A stretch of 64,000 nt of DNA from Actinostola sp. cb2023. Taxonomy: Eukaryota > Cnidaria > Anthozoa > Actiniaria > Actinostolidae. Made by a program: the position numbers and the translations under genes. Location: contig JAUJYZ010000140.1 in assembly GCA_033675265.1 (NCBI GenBank), positions 124,001 through 188,000 on the forward strand, given 5' to 3'. The notes beneath the pieces were generated by a model that was not told the DNA's origin, ran no database searches, and saw nothing but the letters and a program-made list of their open reading frames with translations. Every line of letters starts with the position of its first letter. Position 1 is the first letter of the stretch. This document shows, piece by piece, positions 56,768-64,000 of the stretch.

Positions 56768-56930
56768 TTAACAATTATTGGACGAGGTTGAGCAAAATAT
56801 CGTGATTTGTCAGTGGCGAGCTGATTAAATATTTGCCGATGCCGAAGTCAGAGGTAAATAATCTGCGAGAGACCGACAATTAAATCACGATATTCTGCGA
56901 AAACCGAGTCCAGCAATTGTTTTATCATTC
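56768..56930. mobile_element. Foldback MITE
   Basis: AACAATTATTGGACGAGGTT and GAGTCCAGCAATTGTT face each other, with AAATATCGTGATTTGTC/GACAATTAAATCACGATAT inside. Confidence 0.78.
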
Positions 56931-57440
56931 ACATTATATGTTTGTTCTCATTTTAATAACCAACCACGCCCTGTTTCCATTGTTTGTCGTAGTGTTTTAA
57001 ATCCGTGGGAAAACCTGCATTTTACTGAGAACTCAGTGCATGGGCTGGCACTGACATCCAGGGCAGAGTATGGCTGAAATTCAAGACATTTCCCGGGTTT
57101 TGAATTGGTACATGATTAAATACCTCTATACTTCCCTCGGTCATCTATGTGTGGGATTAGTAATTTTCGTAATTTTATTGATGAGTTTGTGAACTCGTTT
57201 CTTAATCGAAATATGCTTCGCCGGCTGTCAGCTAGCAGTGCCCCTAAAATCAGCTATTAACATCTAAGCATGTTTTCGATTGTATTTTTGCCATTCACTG
57301 CATGACCCGTTCTCATGAGCGTGGAAATTCTGCTTTAAATTGTGCAAGTAATAGGCTAAAACTACTTCTGTATGATGATACAAATAAGCTATTAGGTTTC
57401 ACATTTAACATCTATCAAAACAGCTTTATTAAGAAGCCCG
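56931..57440. other. No recognised gene
   Basis: Intron-like sequence. No splice-bounded frame recognised. Confidence 0.45.
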
Positions 57441-57620
57441 ATTTCAAATCAATCAATCAAATCAAAGCTTTTATTTAACCACGGAATCTCTTCAATACAA
57501 TGTGATTGGTCTTCCAGAGAGCCGTATAAATATAAATAATATGTTTACTTTAAAAAGTTTCTATTTACATATCATATATTATTAATAATAAATTACATGT
57601 ATTACTGATCAAAATACAAC
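57441..57620 (-). mobile_element. Retroposon 3' tail
   Basis: (AATC)n then AAAGCTTTTATTTAACCACG. On the minus strand it is a TAAATAAAAGCTTT end followed by (GATT)n, as at several other points in the window. Confidence 0.45.
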
Positions 57621-57629
57621 TTATATGTA

Positions 57630-57800
57630 GAGGTAATCATACGGTTTCGAGTTCAATTTGGAAATAATTTGCACAAGTGTGTTTTCAAAGAGTATCAAAA
57701 TTGCACGAGTACGTAGGGCGAGTGCAATTTGAGCTCTTTGAAAAACACACGAGTGCAAATTATTCCAAATTGAACGAGAAATCGTATGATTACCAATTAA
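57630..57800. mobile_element. Foldback MITE with TTTGCACTCGTG arms
   Basis: GGTAATCATACGGTTTCGAG and CGAGAAATCGTATGATTACC are the ends; TTTGCACAAGTGTGTTTTC pairs with AACACACGAGTGCAAATT. After it, GTAATTTGCACTGCAGTGCA is repeated twice. Confidence 0.83.
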
Positions 57801-57947
57801 TAATTTTCATGAAAAAAAAAGTAATTTGCACTGCAGTGCATATTAAAGGTAATTTGCACTGCAGTGCAAATTATTTTTCAACTGCACTGCTCTAAGTCAA
57901 TCAGAATCGAGGATTTTTTTCATGAATATTATTAATAATGAAATATA

Positions 57948-58658
57948 CAGTCATTTGCAAAAATTCTGGCCGCCACGATATATCAATATATCGGGTGCAT
58001 TATGGGTAATTAAATAATCGAAAATTCCCCTTAAATAATCGAAAATTCCCCTTAAAGCGGGCTTTAAAGCCAGCAAAGTTGGTAGAAATATTTAGTATAA
58101 TGTTTATTTTAGTCTTACGTTTGTTGTTCGTAAATTTTGTTTCATTTAATAGTACAGTAAAAACCCGCATAAAAGAACCCCTATTTTTCCAAGTCAGGCT
58201 GAAATGGTTCTTATATATTGGGTGTCAAGTGAGAAATCAGGCTGAATAGGTTCTTAACAGGTTCTTATTTACAGGGCAAAAAAAACACCACAATTATTGT
58301 TCCTGAATTGGTGTATTTCCTTACAATTTGTTTTAATTAGTGAACTATTGACCCTGAAAGGTCTAATATCCACACTAAACATTTTAAACAACCCAACTGT
58401 ATAGTAAATATAATATTTCTGCATATTCAGCACCGACTGTCCCTGTGTGTTCTGAGCTTTAGTCATTTTCTCATAAGAACCTGCTTCATTTGTCAGGCTG
58501 AACTGGTTCTTATATATTGGATGCTTAATTGGCTAAATTTCAGCCTGGAGGTTCTTAATCCGCAGTTTCTTATATGCGGGTTTTTACTGTATTAGTGATG
58601 CACCCGATATATTGATATATTGATATATCGTGGCGGCCAGAATTTTTGCAAATGACTG
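57948..58658. mobile_element. TA-flanked MITE (outer), holding another MITE
   Basis: CAGTCATTTGCAAAAATTCT and AGAATTTTTGCAAATGACTG are inverted ends flanked by TA. About 274 bp of its own sequence remains, with GCCGCCACGATATATC/GATATATCGTGGCGGC next to the ends. Confidence 0.87.
58155..58589. mobile_element. TA-flanked MITE (inner, 435 bp)
   Basis: CAGTAAAAACCCGCATA and TATGCGGGTTTTTACTG are inverted ends, TA on both sides. It contains the word AGGCTGAA(A/C)TGGTTCTTATA near both ends. Confidence 0.87.
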
Positions 58659-58699
58659 TATTAATTTTATAAATAACAATACATATCTACATTATGAGC

Positions 58700-59330
58700 T
58701 TACTAAATAAATCTTTATTGTCTAATTGAGCTTTAAAAGTAATTATGCTATGCTGGACACGTGCCTCAGCAGGGATTTTATTCCAGAGTACAGAACCACT
58801 ATAGTGGAAAGTGGAAAGTACAATTTCCCTGCCTCCGATTTAGGTCTAGAGATATGTAAATTATAGAAGATGAATTTCTCAGGTTATACGAATGTATATC
58901 CGTGATAGAGGTAAAAATATCCTTTAAATAGGAGGGTGATACATCAGTATATATTTGATATATAATTATTGCTAATTTTCTGGTTCGTCTGTACTCCAAT
59001 TTTTCCCAGCCTAGCTCATCCAATAAGACCTTAGATCGTGTTTCATAATTTTTCTGCTTAATGATTCTACGGCTGATGATCTATTTTGTAGCCGTTGGAG
59101 TTTGTCAGACATTCCTTTACTAGTAGAATCCCAAACAGAGCTACAATAATCAAAGTAGGGTAGAATTAGAGCTCTATACATACACAGCCGTGTTTCAAGT
59201 GGTAAGATTGAGCCTAGGCGCTTTAATATAGCTAGACCTGTTGTAATTTTCTTTGAGATCAAAAGAATGTGTGAAGTCCAGGGATTTATATTCAGTCTTT
59301 CTCTCCAGTGGTACATCGTCTGCCTTAATA
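58700..59330 (-). pseudogene. LINE fragment (CR1/Jockey-like RT C-terminus)
   Basis: Minus strand: WTSHILLISKKITTGLAIL, LCMYRALILPYFDYCSSVWD and KLQRLQNRSSA, then in another frame DELGWEKLEYRRTRKLAI and HSYNLRNSS. These are the conserved blocks after the RT core in CR1/Jockey-type LINEs. The 3' end has AATAAATCTTTATTG words near 58709. It is 5'-truncated and frame-shifted. Confidence 0.8.
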
Positions 59331-59389
59331 TTAAAAGTATTTGGTACTTGAGTATCTACATGTATCTACATGGGTTGTACATATCATGT

Positions 59390-59775
59390 GAAGAAAAATA
59401 GGAAAGAAAGAAAGAAAGAAAGAAAAATAGGAAAGAAAGAAAGAAAGAAATAAAGAAAAATAGGAAAGAAAGAAAGAAAGAAAGAAAGAAAAATAGGAAA
59501 GAAAGAAAGAAAGAAAGAAAGGAAGGAAGGAAGAAAGGAAGGAAGGAAGAAGGAAGGAAGGAAGGAAGGAAAAGGAAGGAAGGAAGGAAGGAAGGAAAGA
59601 AAAGAAAGAAAAGGAAGGAAGGAAGGAAGGAAGGAAAGGAAGGAAAAGAAGGAAAGGAAGGAAAAGAAGGAAGGAAGGAAGGAAGGAAGGAAGGAAGGAA
59701 GGAAGGAAGGAAGGAAGGAAGGAAGGAAGGAAGGAAGGAAGGAAGGAAGGAAGGAAGGAAGAAAGAAAGAAAGAT
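59390..59775. repeat. Pure purine (GAAA)n/(GGAA)n tract
   Basis: About 385 bp of G/A only on the plus strand apart from a few T, first (GAAA)n with AAATAG breaks and then (GGAA)n. Its Ser/Phe/Leu/Pro open frames are artefacts. It could adopt triplex structure. Confidence 0.97.
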
Positions 59776-59890
59776 ACGATTAGATATGTAATGCGTTCGA
59801 TCGGCCAACGCATGGACTGACACTCTTTTGGTCTGTTTTGGTAAGTATAAAATTGACATTTTGACATGTTTTTTCATTTATTTTCCTCGA

Positions 59891-60267
59891 CTAATTAGGC
59901 ACAGCCTTTATAAACTGTGTCACGTTTGTGTTTACCGAGAATTCTTCAGGTATTGTGGGGTTTTGAACACATCATATAGTCGAAATATGACCATCATGAC
60001 CATATGTTTTTTCACTTTTGAATTTTTTCACTACAAGCTCATAAGATTTTTATTTTTATTTGGATATTTCGAAATTTGAGAACAGCAGTATAAATTAAAA
60101 TCGACCCGTAATCCGCCAAATACCACGTGGTTGCAAACGAAGAATACGGTATTGTGATGGTCATATTTCGACTATAAAATGTATTCAAAACCACACAATA
60201 CCTGAAGGATTCTCGATCGGTAAACACAAACGTGGCACAGGCTACAAAAGCTGTGCCTAATTACTCG
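59891..60267. mobile_element. Foldback element, 377 bp
   Basis: CTAATTAGGCACAGC and GCTGTGCCTAATTA at the ends. Inside, GTCACGTTTGTGTTTACCGA and TCGGTAAACACAAACGTGGC, and TAGTCGAAATATGACCATCA pairs with TGATGGTCATATTTCGACTA. Confidence 0.87.
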
Positions 60268-60601
60268 GCTGGGCTGCCTGTGGCAGACGCCGAGTCTAAA
60301 ATTGGGCTTTTTTCGGGTTAGAAGATCCAGTCTTTCCCGGCCGTAGGAGCAGCAACTCATTCGATTGGTTCAGAAGTCGAAACCATGGCAACTATGACAT
60401 GATGACCACGAGGTATATCGGTTCATCGCTCGGATCGTTTATTCGTTCTTTTGACAATGTGGTTTGAAGTTCTTTGTAATCGTCTTCTCCAAACGATCAC
60501 GCACTATGCTTACAAACGCACACCAGTGAGCGATTTTGGACCGGGCCGTTCCGCGAACTCGAAGCAATCAAAGAGAATCAAAGCAATCAAATGAGCAAAA
60601 T
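60268..60601. other. Region upstream of a small ORF
   Basis: TGGGCTGCCTGTGGC at 60270 is a single end of the hAT-like family. GATTGGTTC (inverted CCAAT) at 60362 and ACCATGGCAAC at 60381 could be promoter words for the ORF at 60602. No proof. Confidence 0.3.
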
Positions 60602-60808
60602 ATGAGCAAACAATGGCTAGAATGGCAAACAAATGACTACAAGTGGTACTTGAAGTACCACTCAGATGCTGATGAATACCAGACTCCTGATATGAAGAAC
60701 TTAGAAGCTGAAGAAAACACCTCGACCTTGATGAACGACAAGAAATGTTCAACAACAGTCGCCATCTTGGAAGAACACGAAGCAAAGCACAGTAGCCAAA
60801 CAGAATGA
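60602..60808 (+). CDS. Small ORF, 68 codons, unknown
   Basis: ATG 60602 opens MSKQWLEWQTNDYKWYLKY, then a Glu/Asp/Thr-rich tail ending EEHEAKHSSQTE. The Trp/Tyr-rich start and acidic tail look protein-like. I do not recognise a family, and there is no visible donor. It may be a short single-exon gene or the end of one. A 1.1-kb MITE begins 32 bp after its stop. Confidence 0.35.
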   Translation: MSKQWLEWQTNDYKWYLKYHSDADEYQTPDMKNLEAEENTSTLMNDKKCSTTVAILEEHEAKHSSQTE

Positions 60809-60840
60809 TAGTACACGTGAAAATCTCTTTAAACGAATTA

Positions 60841-61950
60841 CAGTCATTTCGCCCACGGACCATTTCGCCCACGCCAACTCGCCCACGCAAAAAATTACTT
60901 TAAAAAGCCGTTCAAAATGTATCTTAAGCTTTAATTAAAGCAGTTCATGATTATTTGATCAATATAAAACTTACTTCATACTTAATTCTTACAAAGAATA
61001 AGTTTATATTTTGCTTCCAAATCCAACTCGTCGCGCCAACTCGCCCACGGCCACTATGGTGTTCAATCCCCACCAAAAATCGAAGTTCACATCACAACAT
61101 TCAACTTGACAATTCAACGTTCAACTTGACACATAAACATCGGACTTACCGAAGATCAACATTGCATTTAAGAAGTTATGTTTCTACTTTACTCGTCAAC
61201 ATTGGTTTTTAGCTATCAACTTTGCATGTCGAAGTTGGTTGTTGAGTTGTCAGAACCGCGTACAAATCCCGCCAATAATACCAAACCACCTCTGGGGGGA
61301 GAGTATGGGGAGTTTTGTTTTTATAGCTTAGTAACCACTCCTGCAATATATCAAAATGGCGGACGACACCATTAAATATACCAACTGTCAAAGTTCATTT
61401 TTCTCGTGCTCTGATTGGGCGAGCGGGTATCACGTGAACGTGAACAAGTTTTCATGTTTCCCCGGCAACAGCTCTCAGCGGGCAACAATATGTTGTGGAC
61501 CGGCAATAACAAAACCGGAAGTTGATTGAGCTTTGTAACCTTGATTGGCACGCGTTTGAAAAGCGGGAAACCCATTAACGAGTCCAAAAATAATGTTGTC
61601 AAGTGACTCAAACGTTGTGACACAAACAAATTGTAGACAAATAACACACAGTGATTGATAGTCTGAGCAAAATAACCAATCAGCGTTATCTAGATAACAA
61701 CAAGTGAATTCTAACTTGACAACGCGAAGTTAATTATGACGTGCAAACTATGATTTTACATTCGAAAAATAATTGATAAAACTAGATGCGTTCCAAGCTC
61801 AACCGAAAAGCACAGTATTAGTCTACAAGGTGGACCTTTGAGATACGCATGACTCGTATGACCTTTGATACGCATGACCGTACGACTGATGAATATTTTT
61901 TTGCGTGGGCGAGTTGGCGTGGGCGAAATGGTCCGTGGGCGAAATGACTG
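60841..61950. mobile_element. MITE with iterated CGCCCACG ends (1110 bp)
   Basis: CAGTCATTTCGCCCACGGAC and GTCCGTGGGCGAAATGACTG are the ends. The left end runs through three CGCCCACG words in 46 bp, mirrored at the right end. A further AACTCGCCCACGGCC lies at 61037. No clean TA or other duplication is visible. It separates the ORFs at 60602 and 61985. Confidence 0.83.
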
Positions 61951-61984
61951 GATACCCTTTAAACTCGTAAACATTGAGGTGAAT

Positions 61985-62368
61985 ATGATAAATTTAGTAT
62001 TGATTTGCCTTTTACTTGTTGTTAGTACAATGAATATGTCACAAAATACTACTTTTGGAGTGGTCTTGTCGAGCGTGTCTCTTGCAATGTTGACATTGTG
62101 CATAATATTAAAGTGTTCTTGTATCGTACGTTCTGTCATCAACAGAAGGAAAAAAGCTGCCATATCGAATATATTTGATGATCATGATATAGTAGAGAAA
62201 GCTATGCAGTTATATGTAAATATTCATCATGATGATTCAATGACAATAAAGATGAGAAAAGACTGTAGATCTCGAAGTTTGTTTATTATAATCACAATCC
62301 GTGTTGTATGCTACTGTCATGGCGGTCGGCGACAAAAAATCACTCTTGTGAGGGAGGGGAGAGTCTAA
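61985..62368 (+). CDS. Small membrane-protein-like ORF, unknown
   Basis: ATG 61985 opens 127 codons. It begins MINLVLICLLLVVSTMN, a signal-peptide- or membrane-like stretch, then NMSQNTTFG. A second hydrophobic segment (VVLSSVSLAMLTLCIIL) is followed by NRRKKAA and a charged part FDDHDIVEKAMQLYV. Two hydrophobic segments with a basic stop-transfer suggest a small membrane protein. No family is recognised. It starts 35 bp after the MITE. The last 35 codons are less convincing, so the true end or a splice may come earlier. Confidence 0.35.
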   Translation: MINLVLICLLLVVSTMNMSQNTTFGVVLSSVSLAMLTLCIILKCSCIVRSVINRRKKAAISNIFDDHDIVEKAMQLYVNIHHDDSMTIKMRKDCRSRSLFIIITIRVVCYCHGGRRQKITLVREGRV

Positions 62369-62835
62369 AATTGGCACATTCATAGCCCGAGTTTTTATAT
62401 ACAGCCACTTTTTGGCGGCGCGACCACCGAAAAGAGGCTGTATTCGCAGACTAATGCCAGCCGAGTGAACGCTCATAGAGCGTCTAGTTAGTAGAGGAAA
62501 AAATGAAAAAACATGTCATAAAGTCACTTTAATTATACTTACCAAAATAGTGCGAGTCCGTAATGGCGGACAGAAGCATGCACGAGAGTCACGAGAGTAA
62601 CGTCATCATCGGAAGAAAATCGTTAGTTCGTTGCTTGTCCTCTGTGTTGTGATTGGTTCCGAGCTCATTTCCGAGTGGTATTTATTAAAGCAGTAGACAC
62701 AATAAGTCAAATGTAATATTCAATTCACAGTAATTTCATTAATACAGCTACAGTAGGACGAATATATTATCAGTAGTTATTAAATATTTATATTTAGCAC
62801 ACATATATTAATCCACACAACCACGTACCCCTCCC
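62369..62835. other. No recognised feature
   Basis: Unique sequence with small GAACGCTCATAGAGCGTC and AGTCACGAGAGTAACGTC words. Nothing assignable. Confidence 0.4.
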
Positions 62836-62937
62836 CTCCTACTAATTAGTAAATCCTCCTACTAATTAGTAAAACCTCCTACTCCCTCCTACTAATTAGT
62901 AAAACCCCCTACTAATTAGTAAATCCTCCTACTAAAC
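62836..62937. repeat. CCTACTAATTAGTAAA tandem repeat
   Basis: Four to five units of about 20-22 bp, each with the palindrome CTAATTAG. Confidence 0.9.
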
Positions 62938-63216
62938 ATGGGCGAGTCATACCTACTATACTACTGACGTTTTTGTCCGATTATTCAACGCATGAACAAG
63001 CTCATCCAACAAGTCAAGGTACAAAATTCTATACATTTTCTTGTACTTTACCTAAATACAGACAGTTAAACCAAATGGAAAATGTTCACTCTTATGCTTA
63101 AACGTCCACTATTGTTTTTGTGTAATTGCGTCTATGTCAATCATTGTGACTATGCTTGCATTCATACTAAACCATTTGATAGCACTGATGTGATCAATAT
63201 TAAAATCATCACTAAC

Positions 63217-63275
63217 TTATCGAGAAGATCATCGAGAGCTTTTCGAATAGCATCCATGGTTTTGTTGATCTCCGT
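63217..63275 (-). CDS. Candidate internal exon of an unidentified gene
   Basis: Acceptor TTCTGTATTTTCAG|ACGGAG with a good pyrimidine tract; donor GATAA|GTTAGTG. The 59 bp encode TEINKTMDAIRKALDDLLDK, an amphipathic helix that would suit a coiled coil. It ends two bases into a codon that the exon at 55580-55670 can complete as Lys. Homology unknown. Confidence 0.5.
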
Positions 63276-63390
63276 CTGAAAATACAGAACAATGCATGGG
63301 GTGAAAGAAGGTCGAACCATGCACGCACTGAGAACTAGAAAGGCTAGGTAGAAAGCAAGCAAGCAGTAAGGAAAAGCAGTAGGTAGTGAT

Positions 63391-63717
63391 CGCAGGCAAA
63401 CCACAGTGATAAAGTGACATTTTCTCTAAAAAATGCCGAATAAAACCTGTTGTTTTAATACTTTTTAGCCCGAGTAAATGCACCTATGTTCCCCACCCTC
63501 TCCCACTGAGTCGGAATCAGTAAACCGGATCGATCGAGGACGTCTTAGTATAATATTATAACAACAAAATATACTAATACGTCCTCCGGTTCACTGATTC
63601 CGATTCAGTGGGGGAGGGTGGGGAACAATGGTGCATTTACTCGGCCTACAAATTATTAAAACATTTATTCGGTATTTTGTAGAGAAAATGTCACTTTATC
63701 ATTGTGGTTTGCCTGTG
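63391..63717. mobile_element. 327-bp foldback element
   Basis: CGCAGGCAAACCACAGTGAT and ATTGTGGTTTGCCTGTG at the ends, then arms of about 150 bp (TGTTCCCCACCCTC/GAGGGTGGGGAACA, AACCGGA/TCCGGTT) meeting near 63556. It interrupts the GGCAGTAGGTAGTGA repeat. Confidence 0.88.
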
Positions 63718-64000
63718 CAATGACTGTGAAAGGGAAAGAGGAGGAATGGCAGTAGGTAGTGACTGTGCAAGTGAAGCAGGAGGAATGGAAGTAGGTAGAG
63801 ACTGTGTATGTAGGAAAGGCAGTAGGTAGTGACTGTGCAAGCGAAGCAGGAGGAATGGAAGTAGGTAGTGACTGTGTAAGGAGGAATGGCAGTAGATAGT
63901 TACTGTGCAAGGGATGGATGAGGAATGGCAGTAGGTAGTGACTGTGCAAAGGATGGAGGAGGAATGGAAGTAGGCAGTGACTGTGTAAGGAGGAATGGCA
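63718..64000. repeat. About 40-bp minisatellite running off the window
   Basis: Units GACTGTGCAAG, GAAGCAGGAGGAATGG and (C/A)AGTAGGTAGT repeat with variable length. An isolated unit lies left of the foldback at 63340-63390. Confidence 0.9.

Noticed and set aside
59331..59877. Ser/Phe/Leu/Pro open frames
   Set aside because: Translation of the (GGAA)n/(GAAA)n tract.
1..64000. tRNA, rRNA or snRNA genes
   Set aside because: I looked for A/B-box-like and other conserved words by eye and found nothing convincing; a covariance-model scan would decide.

Overview
This is animal (metazoan) nuclear DNA, most likely from a marine invertebrate. The evidence is short exons with GT-AG splice sites in very long introns, a high load of tandem repeats and foldback (palindromic) elements, and a retroelement mix of BEL/Pao, L1/Tx1-like LINE, other LINEs, DIRS/PAT/Ngaro-type tyrosine-recombinase elements, piggyBac MITEs and TA-target MITEs. 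A sponge or cnidarian would fit, but I cannot fix the taxon. There is no bacterial operon, CRISPR array or tRNA/rRNA gene that I can recognise.

Genes. The minus strand carries the 5' half of an SNF2-family gene closest to ERCC6L2. Exons lie at about 3774-4022 (helicase motif [10 protein letters not shown]), 8517-8620, 11440-11601, 24359-24426 and 26593-26751 (end of a Tudor-like region). There are tentative exons at 28692-28757 and 38345-38424 (start codon). Every proposed junction is phase-compatible. A second, unidentified minus-strand gene has an exon at 63217-63275 and a phase-compatible terminal exon at 55580-55670. A plus-strand protein-like exon around 50132-54010 is split by a 3.7 kb minisatellite. 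Other coding stubs are a start exon with a PCNA-box-like motif (18369), a DUF3504/KIAA1958-like stub (55103) and two small plus-strand ORFs (60602, 61985).

Layout. 1-1740 is a pentanucleotide satellite. 2341-8516 holds three tandem arrays in ERCC6L2-like introns. 10.2-14.95 kb has foldbacks, minisatellites, a higher-order repeat and a 0.63 kb palindrome. 15-17.7 kb is a decayed BEL/Pao element. 17.8-23.3 kb is a 5.5 kb inverted structure with 150-bp tandem repeats in both arms. 29.3-35.6 kb is a nest: an old piggyBac MITE is split by a LINE, which is itself hit by two 1014-bp piggyBac MITEs. 35.95-37.0 kb is a TA-flanked MITE. 39.4-46.1 kb is a foldback element with a 6.25 kb split-direct-repeat tyrosine-recombinase retrotransposon inserted at its centre. 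47.1-49.0 kb is a decayed LINE, 49.1-49.7 kb a hAT-like foldback, 50.2-53.9 kb a 46-bp minisatellite, 55.7-56.7 kb a 39-bp minisatellite, and 57.6-63.7 kb mostly MITEs, a LINE remnant and simple repeats.

Most interesting. Several minisatellites begin exactly at an exon edge, and their unit contains the splice junction or coding sequence. In the clearest case (5728-8516) about 50 units each repeat the last codons of an ERCC6L2-like exon plus its 5' splice donor. Second, the tyrosine-recombinase retrotransposon shows a complete A1-ORFs-B1-A2-B2 organisation, and a shared 7-bp core (TTTTAAA) at both ends and at the B1/A2 junction shows how it inserted.
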